A DNA stretch of 64,000 bases from RPRB01 sp035519675 (lineage in GTDB: Bacteria > Myxococcota > Myxococcia > Myxococcales > Myxococcaceae): contig DATIWB010000130.1 of NCBI GenBank assembly GCA_035519675.1, positions 1 through 64,000 on the forward strand, in the 5' to 3' direction. This document shows positions 51,272 through 58,596 of the stretch, piece after piece. The notes beneath the pieces are model-generated. The model made no database searches. It was not told the DNA's origin and saw only the letters and a program-made list of their open reading frames with translations. Both the position numbers and the translations under genes were made by a program. Position 1 is the first letter of the stretch. Each line of letters opens with the position of its first letter.

Positions 51272-52017
51272 CTCCGCTTCTTGAGAATCAGCGGGAGGTG
51301 CACTGCGTCGTCCTTGTAGTCGAGGCAGAGCCCGTACATGCAGACGTTGATCCCCACCCGCACCGCGAGCTCCCGCTGCGGCTCACCGCCCGGCGAGACC
51401 TCGTAGGCATAGGCCCCACCCTCGTCGCGCTCCCAGGCGCCGGCGAGGTCGTTCTGCGAGTACACCACCGCGGCCCGGTTGCCGAGGTTCACCATGTGCA
51501 GCTGCGGGTGGAGGAAGAGCCGTCCCGGGGCCGAGTCGAGCAGGTAGAAGGTCTTGAACAGCACGTGGGTGCTCGGCACCGGCTCCAGCGCCGAGCCCGG
51601 GAGCACCCGGGCCAGCTCTCGCCGGAAGCCGGTGTCGAACCCGCGCCCACCGCTTCCGTCGTTGGCGTCGGCCAGGACGAAGCCGCCGAAGGTCAGGTAG
51701 CGGCGGAGCGCCTCGACCTCGGGAGACGAGAGCGGCGGGAAGTCGCCGTCACCCCCGAAGTAGAGGAAGGGGTGGTCGAACAGCCGCGGGCTGGCGAGGG
51801 CGAGGCCGCGTGCCTCGGGCACCACCTCCACCGAGGTGCGCCGCTGCAGCTCCCAGGCGAGCCGCCGGAGGCCGGACAGCCGCCCATCCCACCGGCCGCC
51901 GTGCTGGGCGACACCGGGGACGAAGCGCGCTCCCTCTCCGAAGGCCAGCGCGCGGCGGCCCAGCGTCAGCAGTGGCAGGCTGCCCAGGAGGGCTCGTCGA
52001 GAGAGAGGAAACGCCAT
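51268..52017 (-). CDS. DUF4159 domain protein with Tat-like leader
   Basis: 249 aa. N terminus MAFPLSRRALLGSLPLLTLGRRALA carries an SRRALLG twin-arginine-like motif. The body follows the DUF4159 pattern: FLYFGGDGDFPPLSSPEVEALRRYLTFGGFVLADAND, GSGGRGFDTGFRRELARVLPG, HVLFKTFYLL, VNLGNRAAVVYSQNDLAGAWE, and VRVGINVCMYGLCLDYKDD. Glutamine-amidotransferase-like fold, catalytic activity unlikely. First gene of a two-gene minus-strand operon with the VWA protein; the moxR and DUF58 genes often found with them are not in the window. Divergent from the small TPR-like membrane gene. Confidence 0.88.
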   Translation of the reverse strand: MAFPLSRRALLGSLPLLTLGRRALAFGEGARFVPGVAQHGGRWDGRLSGLRRLAWELQRRTSVEVVPEARGLALASPRLFDHPFLYFGGDGDFPPLSSPEVEALRRYLTFGGFVLADANDGSGGRGFDTGFRRELARVLPGSALEPVPSTHVLFKTFYLLDSAPGRLFLHPQLHMVNLGNRAAVVYSQNDLAGAWERDEGGAYAYEVSPGGEPQRELAVRVGINVCMYGLCLDYKDDAVHLPLILKKRR

Positions 52018-52132
52018 TCGCCAAGAGCCAGGGGCTCGCTTAGCACGCCCGACCGTGCAACAGCGGCGCCGGCGCGCTTCATCCTGCCCCCCAGGGCGTG
52101 TATAGACGGGCCCCGGCGTTCATCCCCCCGAC

Positions 52133-52390
52133 ATGAAGGCATCCGACTCCGAACCGGCCGAGGCGCTCCGCCGGGCCCAGCAGGCACTCAGCGCAGGCGA
52201 CGTGGTGGCCGCCCGGCGGCTCGCCGAGAAGGCGCTGGCAGCAGGTCCGCGCGACACGGAGGCGGCCGAGGCCAGGGACATCCTGGCCCGGACCGGCGTC
52301 GCCTGGCGGCTGCTCGGCTACGGAGCGGTGGCGGCAGTCTGCTTCGTCCTCCTGGTCCTGGTGGCGCTGCTGCGGAGTGGACACTCGTGA
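52133..52390 (+). CDS. small TPR-like single-pass membrane protein
   Basis: 85 aa. A pair of helices resembling one TPR unit (EALRRAQQALSAGDVVAARRLAEKALAAGP) is followed by one C-terminal membrane helix (LLGYGAVAAVCFVLLVLVALL), a tail-anchored arrangement with the soluble part in the cytoplasm. The stop overlaps the next gene's GTG (GTGA), so the two are translationally coupled and probably function together. Confidence 0.75.
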   Translation: MKASDSEPAEALRRAQQALSAGDVVAARRLAEKALAAGPRDTEAAEARDILARTGVAWRLLGYGAVAAVCFVLLVLVALLRSGHS

Positions 52391-53790
52391 AGCGGCGTTC
52401 AGCAGCGGCAGTGGCGACACGGGCGGCGGCGGCGGCCGTGGATCCGCGGCGGCCTGCGCCACTCGGCCGGAGAGGCTGGCTGGTGATCGGCGCCGTGGTC
52501 CTCCTGGCGAACCTCCCCGTCCTCCATCTGCTCGTCCGGAGCGAACCGAGGCCCACCGGGCGGGTGCCCTTCTCGGACGATTTCACCGACCCGGGCACCG
52601 TGGCTCGCAACTACCGGTCACTCGGCGGCTACCCGCGGGTGGTGGGCGGTGAGCTGCTCTCGCCGGGCACGAAGAACAACCCGCTCTGGCTCGACGCCGC
52701 GCTCCCCCCGGACGTGGTGGTGGAGGTCTCCGCCCGGCCCATCAGCCCCGACGGGGAGATCCGGGTCACCGTCTTCGGGAGCGGGATCGACGCCGACACC
52801 GGTTACCAGGCGGTGCTCGGCCCATGGAGCCCCATGGGCTCGCCGCAGCGGCTTGGCCCGAGCCTGGTGCGGCTGGACGAGAACGGCGCCACCCTCTCGC
52901 GCTGGCTCTCGCGGGCGAAGGTGCCTGGAGACCTCCGCTCGGCGGGCTTCCGGAAGGACTCGGGGCTCCGCATCGAGGCCCCACCGCTCACCCTCGAGCC
53001 GTCGCACGTGTACCGGATGCGCTTCGAGCGGCGGGGCTCGGTCCTGCGCTGGACGGTGGACGGGCGGCTGATGGCCGAGCTGGACGACCCCTTCCCCCTC
53101 ACCGGTCCCGGGCACGACCGCCTCGGCCTCTCCAGCGGCGAGTGGGACGTCTACTACGACGACCTCCGGGTCACCCCGGCGACGGGCGGAGGCTTTGCGC
53201 CGGTGACTGCCGCTCCCCCCGAGCCGGCCGCCGGCCCGTTCTTTGACGACTTCGACCGGGCCCAGCTGGGACCGGACTGGCTGGCCACCGACCCCACCGC
53301 GGTCTCGCTCGAGCAGGGCGCGGCGGTGGTGCAGCGCGCCCACAACCACCCGGTGTGGCTCCGGAAGCCCATCCCCGACGACGTGGTCATCGACCTCGAG
53401 GTGTGGACCGACAGCCCCGACGGCGACATGAAGGTCGAGGTCTTCGGTGACGGGCAGTCGTTCCACCGCGGAGACTTGGGCGCGGCGTACGACGCCACCG
53501 GGTACGTGCTGGTGATGGGCGGATGGCGGAACACCCTCTCCGCCATCGCCCGGCAGCACGAGCATGCCGCCGACCGGGTGACGCGTGCCGACCCACGGGT
53601 GGTGCCCGGGCGAAAGTACCACTGGACCATCCGCCGCCAGGGCCGCGTCCTCAGCTGGCTGGTCGACGGTCAGCCCTTCTTGACCCTCGACGATGCCGAC
53701 CCGCTCCGTGGACCCGCGCACCGGTACCTCGCGCTGTCCGGGTGGGAGTCGAAGGTGCACTTCGACAACCTCAGGATCAAGCCACTGTGA
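52387..53790 (+). CDS. membrane-anchored protein with duplicated beta-sandwich domain
   Basis: 467 aa from GTG 52387. Basic cytoplasmic N terminus, one membrane helix at about 30-50 (GWLVIGAVVLLANLPVLHLLV), then two copies of the same domain: 61-255 (FSDDFTDPGTVARNY, PLWLDAALPPDVVVEV, SPDGEIRVTVFGSG, WTVDGRLMAELDDPFPLTGPGHDRLGLS) and 268-467 (FFDDFDRAQLGPDWL, PVWLRKPIPDDVVIDL, SPDGDMKVEVFGDG, WLVDGQPFLTLDDADPLRGPAHRYLALS). Each looks like a concanavalin/laminin-G-type beta-sandwich (DUF1961/3-keto-disaccharide-hydrolase-like), often carbohydrate-related. No active-site residues identified. Overlaps the small TPR-like gene by 4 bp. Confidence 0.8.
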   Translation: MKRRSAAAVATRAAAAAVDPRRPAPLGRRGWLVIGAVVLLANLPVLHLLVRSEPRPTGRVPFSDDFTDPGTVARNYRSLGGYPRVVGGELLSPGTKNNPLWLDAALPPDVVVEVSARPISPDGEIRVTVFGSGIDADTGYQAVLGPWSPMGSPQRLGPSLVRLDENGATLSRWLSRAKVPGDLRSAGFRKDSGLRIEAPPLTLEPSHVYRMRFERRGSVLRWTVDGRLMAELDDPFPLTGPGHDRLGLSSGEWDVYYDDLRVTPATGGGFAPVTAAPPEPAAGPFFDDFDRAQLGPDWLATDPTAVSLEQGAAVVQRAHNHPVWLRKPIPDDVVIDLEVWTDSPDGDMKVEVFGDGQSFHRGDLGAAYDATGYVLVMGGWRNTLSAIARQHEHAADRVTRADPRVVPGRKYHWTIRRQGRVLSWLVDGQPFLTLDDADPLRGPAHRYLALSGWESKVHFDNLRIKPL

Positions 53791-53813
53791 GCGCGCCCGC
53801 CATGCGCTCGGCT

Positions 53814-53882
53814 GCGGCCGCCCTGACCTCACAGACTATTGTCGCCCGAAGTCACCTCGACGTGGACCTCGACTGCGGCCGC
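53814..53882 (+). repeat. diverged copy of the GCGGCCGC-bounded repeat
   Basis: GCGGCCGC at 53814 and 53875, exactly 61 bp apart as in both copies near 48.9 kb. The 53 bp between them match those copies without gaps at 35 of 53 positions by my count, and the 17 bp from 53814 are identical to 48829-48845. It fills the convergent gap before the sigma-factor gene end (53889). Confidence 0.75.
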
Positions 53883-53888
53883 CATGAC

Positions 53889-55073
53889 CTACGGCTTCGG
53901 CTCGGCGATCAGGTCGAAGTCCGGCAGCTCCGAGCGGACGAACTCGCGCATCCGGTCCACCAGCGCCGCCTCGATCTGCCGCGCCCGCTCCCGGGAGAAG
54001 CCGAAGTGAGTGCCGATGTCCTGCAAGGTCATCGGCTCGTCGGCGGTGAGCCGCTTCTCGAAGATGTACCTCTCCTTGCCCTCCAGCGTCCTGGCGAAGA
54101 CCTCCAGCTTGTCGCGGAAGAGGCGCTTCAGCTCCTCGGTGGCAAGCCGCTCGTCCGCGGCAGGGAAGCCGCTCGCCGGCAGGATGCGGTCCCCGCGGGT
54201 CCCGTCCCCGTCCTCGCCCACCGGGGCGTCGATCGAGACCTCGTCCTGACCGAGGCGCTGGTCCATCTCCACCACGTCCTGCTCGGTGACGTTCAGCCGC
54301 TCGGCGAGCAGCTTGGGAGTGGCCTCGTAGCCCAGCTTGAGCAGCCGCTCCTGCTCCTGGCGCAACTTGAAGAAGAGCTTCCGCTGGGCCTCGGTGGTCC
54401 CCAGCTTCACCATCTTCCAGTTGTCCATGATGTAGCGAAGGATGTACGCGCGGATCCACCAGGCCGCGTAGGTGGAGAGCTTCACCCCGCGGTCAGGGTC
54501 GAACTTCTTCACCGCCTGCATCAGGCCGATGTTCCCCTCCTGCACCAGGTCGAGCAGCGCGAGGGGATTCCGGTGATACTCGTGGGCCAGCTTCACCACC
54601 AGGCGCAGGTTGGCCGAGACCAGGCGGGCCGCGGCGTCCAGGTCCCCGCTGCTCCGGTACCGCCGGGCCAGGCGGCCCTCCTCCTCCCGTGACAGCAGCG
54701 GGTGGCGCTGCACCTCGGCCATGTAGGCCGACATCGGATCGGCGCGGGCGATGCTCCGTTCGGCCGGGCGGGTGGGGGTGACGGCTGCGAACTCGACCAC
54801 CGGCTCCAGCTCGGCGAGCTCCTCGACATCCGGCTCCGCGGGCTCGGCGGCCTCCGCCGCCTCCTCGGCCTCCTCGACCGGACGGGCCTCCAGGACTTCC
54901 TCGACCGGACGGGCCTCGCGGACCTCCTCGGCCTCGGGCCGCGCCCTCCGCGCCGGGCGGGGACGTGCGGCGGTGGACCGCGCCGGCTTGCGGGGCGAGC
55001 GTGGGCTGGCCGCTGCCGGACGGGCGGCCGGCTTCCGGCGAGGCTTCCCTGGCTTCTTGGGTGGACGGGCCAT
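53889..55073 (-). CDS. rpoH: sigma-32-like (RpoH-type) RNA polymerase sigma factor
   Basis: 394 aa. Residues 1-45 are Lys/Arg/Pro-rich; about 45-100 are Glu/Ala-rich, an N-terminal extension of about 110 residues beyond ordinary RpoH (about 290-300 aa). Sigma core: region 1.2 (DPMSAYMAEVQRHPLLSREEE), region 2 (NLRLVVKLAHEYHRNPLALLDLVQEGNIGLMQAVKKFDPDRGVKLSTYAAWWIRAYI), the RpoH box QRKLFFKLR, region 3, and region 4 (MTLQDIGTHFGFSRERARQIEAALVDRMREFV). The DNA for the extension has a 27-bp direct repeat (20-bp core at 54871 and 54898) coding EARPVEE twice. Multiple RpoH-like factors are usual in myxobacteria, so which paralogue this is cannot be said. Confidence 0.88.
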   Translation of the reverse strand: MARPPKKPGKPRRKPAARPAAASPRSPRKPARSTAARPRPARRARPEAEEVREARPVEEVLEARPVEEAEEAAEAAEPAEPDVEELAELEPVVEFAAVTPTRPAERSIARADPMSAYMAEVQRHPLLSREEEGRLARRYRSSGDLDAAARLVSANLRLVVKLAHEYHRNPLALLDLVQEGNIGLMQAVKKFDPDRGVKLSTYAAWWIRAYILRYIMDNWKMVKLGTTEAQRKLFFKLRQEQERLLKLGYEATPKLLAERLNVTEQDVVEMDQRLGQDEVSIDAPVGEDGDGTRGDRILPASGFPAADERLATEELKRLFRDKLEVFARTLEGKERYIFEKRLTADEPMTLQDIGTHFGFSRERARQIEAALVDRMREFVRSELPDFDLIAEPKP

Positions 55074-55156
55074 GGGCGAACGGACGGGTTGCTTCTAGCA
55101 GGACCCCAGGGGAGCGTGATTGCCAGGGTGTGCGGGAGGGATTAAGCCCGTGCTCG

Positions 55157-57052
55157 ATGAGTGACAACATGCCCGCGCCAGAACGCGGCGAAGTTTCCGT
55201 GCCTCCCGACGCGGCTCCGGCCCCGGAGACGGCCACCCCCGAGCGACCGGCCGAATACCTGGCCGAGGTGGGCTTCGAGGACCTGGCGCTCTCCCCCGAG
55301 ATTCGCCGCGCGCTGGTGGACCGTGGCTACACCCACCCCACGCCGGTCCAGGCGCAGGCCTTCGACCCGGTGATGCAGGGCAAGGACCTGATCGTCCGGA
55401 GCAAGACCGGCACCGGGAAGACCGCGGCGTTCGGGCTTCCACTGCTGGAGAAGATGGACCCCGAGGACAAGGCGGTCCGCGCCCTCGTCCTCTGCCCCAC
55501 CCGGGAGCTCGCGCTGCAGGTCGCCGCCGAGCTCCAGGATCTGGCCAAGTACAAGGGCGTCCGGGTCACCGCCATCTATGGCGGCGCGTCGATGCAGGAC
55601 CAGGAGAACGCGCTGGAGAGCGGCTCGCCGATCGTCGTCGGCACCCCGGGGCGGATCTACGATCACATCCGGCGGAAGAACCTCAAGCTCCAGGGCTGCC
55701 GCCACGTCGTCCTCGACGAGGCCGACGAGATGCTGAACCAGGGGTTCTACGAGGAGGTCACCCGGATCCTCGACCAGCTGCCCAAGGACCGGCAGGTGCT
55801 GCTGTTCAGCGCCACCGTCCCGCCGGAGATCCAGCACCTCATCAGCCAGTACACCACCTCGCCGGAGATGCTGATGCTCTCCGGCGACGTCCTCACCGTC
55901 GACCACATCCACCACGTCCGCTACGACGTCACCGACGCGTACCCCAAGCCGCGGAACCTCATCTACGTGCTGGAGATGGAGGAGCCAGACAACGCCATCG
56001 TCTTCTGCAACACCCGGGACGACACGGCGCTGGTGACCGCGGTGCTGAACCGGAACGGCTTCGACGCCGAGCTGCTCAACGGCGACCTGCCCCAGAAGGA
56101 GCGGGAGCGGGTGATGGCCAAGGTGAAGCGGGGCGAGGTGGCCTTCATGGTGGCCACCGACATCGCCGCCCGCGGCATCGACATCTCCGACCTCCAGTAC
56201 GTCATCAACTACTCGCTGCCCGAGGACCCTGCGGTGTACCTGCACCGGGTCGGGCGGACGGGTCGCATCGGGAAGAAGGGCACGGCGCTCAACCTCATCT
56301 CCGGCCGGGAGCTGGGGACCTTCACCGTGCTGGAGAAGAAGTACGGAATCCGCTTCGAGAAGCGCGAGATGCCGTCGCCCGAGGACGCGATGCGGATGTG
56401 GACCGAGCGGCACGTGCGGGAGATCCAGTCCGCGGCCGCGGGGAGCGTCTACGAGGGCTACCTCGGGCTGGCTGGGGAGCTGAAGCAGCGTCCCGATGCG
56501 GACGACTCCATCGCTTACCTGCTCAAGTACTTCTTCGGTCATCTGAGAATGGAGAAGCTGAAGGCGGCCGGGGGGGCCGCCGAGCCTGCCGCCGCGCCGG
56601 CGCCGGCGAGGCCTCCGCGGGACCGCGAGCGGTCGAGGGGTGACCGTCCCCGGCGCGAGGACCGCGGGGAGCGCGGCGACCGACCCGAGCGCGCCGAGCG
56701 GTCCAGCCGGGACGATCGCTCCGGGGGGCGTGAGCGGCGGGAACGGCGCGAGCGTCCACCGCGTCGAGACCGGGCGGAGGAAGGGGCGGCACCCGCGGGG
56801 CCCGAGGCCGGGCCCCCGGGACAGGTCCGGCTGTGGATGAACGTGGGGAGCTCCGAGGGCCTCGATGCCGCGGGCGTCACCGCGATGCTCGAGGGCCTGG
56901 GTGCGCCGCCCGGGAAGCTGCAGCGGGTCGAGGTCAAGCAGACCTACAGCTACGCCTTCGTCGCCGAGGAGGACGCGGCCGCCTTCGAGAAGCTGGACGG
57001 GCAGAAGCGGGGCGAGAAGTCGCTCCGCCTGGAGCGAGCGAGGCGCCGATGA
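55157..57052 (+). CDS. deaD: DEAD-box ATP-dependent RNA helicase
   Basis: 631 aa from ATG 55157. Helicase motifs: Q-motif THPTPVQAQAF, Walker A SKTGTGKT (82-89), PTRELALQV, TPGRIYDHI, DEAD in VLDEADEML (187-190), SAT (218-220), FCNTRDDTA, ARGIDI and HRVGRTGRIG. After the core comes an Arg/Asp/Glu/Gly-rich segment (RDRERSRGDRPRREDRGERG, about 545-600) and a C-terminal DbpA-like RNA-binding domain (VRLWMNVGSSEGLDAAGV to SLRLERARRR). The form is like DeaD/CsdA, which helps ribosome assembly and mRNA turnover at low temperature; the paralogue assignment is approximate. The ATG of the cyclic-nucleotide-binding gene overlaps its stop (ATGA). Confidence 0.92.
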   Translation: MSDNMPAPERGEVSVPPDAAPAPETATPERPAEYLAEVGFEDLALSPEIRRALVDRGYTHPTPVQAQAFDPVMQGKDLIVRSKTGTGKTAAFGLPLLEKMDPEDKAVRALVLCPTRELALQVAAELQDLAKYKGVRVTAIYGGASMQDQENALESGSPIVVGTPGRIYDHIRRKNLKLQGCRHVVLDEADEMLNQGFYEEVTRILDQLPKDRQVLLFSATVPPEIQHLISQYTTSPEMLMLSGDVLTVDHIHHVRYDVTDAYPKPRNLIYVLEMEEPDNAIVFCNTRDDTALVTAVLNRNGFDAELLNGDLPQKERERVMAKVKRGEVAFMVATDIAARGIDISDLQYVINYSLPEDPAVYLHRVGRTGRIGKKGTALNLISGRELGTFTVLEKKYGIRFEKREMPSPEDAMRMWTERHVREIQSAAAGSVYEGYLGLAGELKQRPDADDSIAYLLKYFFGHLRMEKLKAAGGAAEPAAAPAPARPPRDRERSRGDRPRREDRGERGDRPERAERSSRDDRSGGRERRERRERPPRRDRAEEGAAPAGPEAGPPGQVRLWMNVGSSEGLDAAGVTAMLEGLGAPPGKLQRVEVKQTYSYAFVAEEDAAAFEKLDGQKRGEKSLRLERARRR

Positions 57053-57573
57053 GCGAGCGACCGACGGCCGAGGCAATCCGCCAGATTCCCCTGCTCTCGG
57101 GACTGACCGAGGCGGAGCGGGCCGAGGTCGCCGGGCTGGCCGTGGTGAAAACGCTCGAGGCGCAGCTGCCGCTCTTCCGCGAGGGGGACGCCGGCGACGC
57201 GCTGGTGTTCCTGCTCGCCGGCTCGGCGCAGGTGGTGAAGCGGGACCCGGGGGGCAGACATCAGATTCTATCGGTGGTCTCCGCGCCCGCCGTCCTCGGC
57301 GAGATGGCGGTGCTGGAGGCCGGTGGCAAGCGCAGCGCCTCGGCGATCGCCGTGGGTCCGGTCACCTTCGCCACGGTCCCCGGGCCGGCCCTGCGGTCGC
57401 GCCTGTCGAGCGGGAACGTCGCCGCGCTGAAGATCGCCCACGGGCTGGCGAAGCTCCTCGCCCGCCGCCTGGGCGAGGCGAACACTCGGCTGGTCCAGGT
57501 GCTCCAGAGCGGGAAGGCGGACGCCGGCGTCGCGGAGGCACAGCAGGCGCTGGGGCAGGACACGGCAAGCTGA
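57049..57573 (+). CDS. cyclic-nucleotide-binding (CRP-like sensor) domain protein
   Basis: 174 aa from ATG 57049, which overlaps the helicase stop. Cyclic-nucleotide-binding fold: IPLLSGLTEAERAEVAGLA, LFREGDAGDALVFLLAGSAQVV, VLGEMAVLEAGGKRSASA (the GE of the phosphate-binding cassette is present; the usual R-S/T after it is replaced by RSAS with an intervening Gly-Lys), then a helical region. There is no HTH, so it is not a transcription factor by itself; it may sense a nucleotide or act as a docking partner. The tail ADAGVAEAQQALGQDTAS is duplicated further downstream (58142-58198). Confidence 0.85.
   Translation: MSERPTAEAIRQIPLLSGLTEAERAEVAGLAVVKTLEAQLPLFREGDAGDALVFLLAGSAQVVKRDPGGRHQILSVVSAPAVLGEMAVLEAGGKRSASAIAVGPVTFATVPGPALRSRLSSGNVAALKIAHGLAKLLARRLGEANTRLVQVLQSGKADAGVAEAQQALGQDTAS
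57517..57573 (+). repeat. direct repeat, original copy (end of CNB gene)
   Basis: 57 nt that recur at 58142-58198, 625 bp downstream, without gaps. In translation ADAGVAEAQQALGQDTAS matches ADPGVAEAQQALGQDTAS in 17 of 18 residues. Confidence 0.85.
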
Positions 57574-57614
57574 GGTCTCGGGACGGGTGCGGAGACCTTT
57601 GCGGGGAGGACGCG

Positions 57615-58103
57615 ATGGGGACGAAGACGCTGTCGCACGGATGTGTCGTCTCGCTTCTGCTTTGCGCCGTCGGCTCAGCGGCATTCGCGGAGTCGGCACC
57701 GACAGACTCTCCTCAGGCGAAGAAGATCGTCGCGCTGGTGGAGAAGGCTGCCGCGCTCGTCGACGCCAAGGGCAAGGCGGCGTTCACGGAGTTCCGGAAG
57801 AAGGGCAGCGAGTGGTTCGACGGCGAGACGTATCTCTTCTCCTACGACCTCAAGGGGAACGTCCTGCTGAATCCCGCCTTTCCTCAGCGCGAGGGCACGA
57901 ACCCGCTCGGGCAGACCGATGCCAACGGGAAGAAGTTCCACGATGCCCTCGTGGAGACGGCCAAGACCAAGGGCTCGGGATGGGTGGATTACATGTTTCC
58001 GCGTCCCGGTCAGACGACGCCCTCGCACAAGTGGACGTACGTGAAGCGGGTCAGCATCGATGGCCTTCCTGCCCTGCTCGGCGCGGGGTTCTACGGCGAG
58101 TAG
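57615..58103 (+). CDS. exported single Cache-domain protein
   Basis: 162 aa from ATG 57615. Signal peptide VVSLLLCAVGSAAFAE. The mature part is one Cache (sCache_2-type) ligand-binding domain: KKIVALVEKAAALVDAKGKAAFTEFRKKGSEWFDGETYLFSYDLKGNVLLNPAFPQREGTNPLGQ is the characteristic helix-strand pattern, then GSGWVDYMFPRPG and KWTYVKRV near the C terminus. Free periplasmic Cache proteins may bind small acids or amines and pass the signal to a partner; no partner is adjacent. Composition and the absence of similarity to its neighbours, with a direct repeat on either side, suggest it was placed between duplicated sequences. Confidence 0.85.
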   Translation: MGTKTLSHGCVVSLLLCAVGSAAFAESAPTDSPQAKKIVALVEKAAALVDAKGKAAFTEFRKKGSEWFDGETYLFSYDLKGNVLLNPAFPQREGTNPLGQTDANGKKFHDALVETAKTKGSGWVDYMFPRPGQTTPSHKWTYVKRVSIDGLPALLGAGFYGE

Positions 58104-58141
58104 GTCGTTGGGCGACCGTGCTGACGCCGGCGCGGGGAGCG

Positions 58142-58198
58142 GCCGACCCGGGAGTCGCCGAGGCCCAGCAGGCGCTCGGGCAGGACACGGCCTCCTGA
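58142..58198 (+). pseudogene. duplicated 3' fragment of the CNB gene
   Basis: Frame encodes ADPGVAEAQQALGQDTAS-stop, copying the C-terminal tail of the gene ending at 57573 with one substitution. Nothing before it in frame resembles the rest of that gene, and no start codon or ribosome-binding site suits an independent product, so it is read as a remnant. Confidence 0.75.
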
Positions 58199-58228
58199 GG
58201 CGCGGATCAGGCGATTCCCTGCAGGGAG

Positions 58229-58257
58229 TTGACTCGGGCAGATATTCACCCTATTGG
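58229..58257 (+). promoter_or_regulatory. promoter of the arsR-AHSA1 pair
   Basis: TTGACT (58229-58234), 17-bp spacer, TATTGG (58252-58257). The -35 box is good, the -10 box weak. The -10 lies within the operator 58246-58261. Confidence 0.45.
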
Positions 58258-58261
58258 GTGA
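58246..58261 (+). promoter_or_regulatory. operator overlapping the -10 of the arsR promoter
   Basis: TCACCC-TATT-GGGTGA, perfect 6-bp arms. It covers the -10 box and the first of two possible GTG starts, the classical place for autorepression by an ArsR-family protein. A second 10-bp palindrome CCCTGCAGGG lies at 58217-58226. Confidence 0.5.
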
Positions 58262-58266
58262 GCATT

Positions 58267-58596
58267 GTGAATGCCTCGGCCCGGCTGGACCACACCCTCG
58301 GCGCCCTCGCCGACCCCACCCGACGGGCCATCCTCCTTCGCCTCTCCGAGGGCGAGGCCCGGGTCACCGACCTCGCCGCCCCGTTCGAGATCTCCCTCAA
58401 CTCGGTGTCGAAGCACATCCGGATCCTCGAGCGCGCCCGGCTGGTGAGGCGGCGGCGCGTCGGACGGGAGCACCTCCTGTCGCGCAATCCGCGGCCCCTG
58501 GACGAGGCCGCCGAGTGGATCGACCGGCTCAGGACTCACTGGAACAGGCGGCTCGATCGCCTGGCGAAGGCACTCGAGGAGGACGACACCCCATGA
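58267..58596 (+). CDS. ArsR-family transcriptional regulator (SdpR-like)
   Basis: 109 aa from GTG 58267, or 112 aa from GTG 58258. The HTH is typical of regulators paired with AHSA1 proteins: RLDHTLGALADPTRRAILLRLSEGEARVTDLAAPFEISLNSVSKHIRILERARLVRRRRVGREHLL, then the C-terminal AAEWIDRLRTHWNRRLDRLAKAL helix. The metal-binding ELCVCDL of classical ArsR is absent (reads ARVTDLAAPF), so metal sensing is unlikely. Overlaps the next gene by 4 bp (ATGA). The first GTG falls inside the operator, which favours 58267 and a very short or leaderless transcript. Confidence 0.88.
   Translation: MNASARLDHTLGALADPTRRAILLRLSEGEARVTDLAAPFEISLNSVSKHIRILERARLVRRRRVGREHLLSRNPRPLDEAAEWIDRLRTHWNRRLDRLAKALEEDDTP

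Noticed and set aside
57587..58198. A 203-residue plus-strand open frame over the Cache gene
   Set aside because: It is out of frame with the Cache domain and Arg-rich; only its last 18 codons are meaningful, as a copied tail of the CNB gene.
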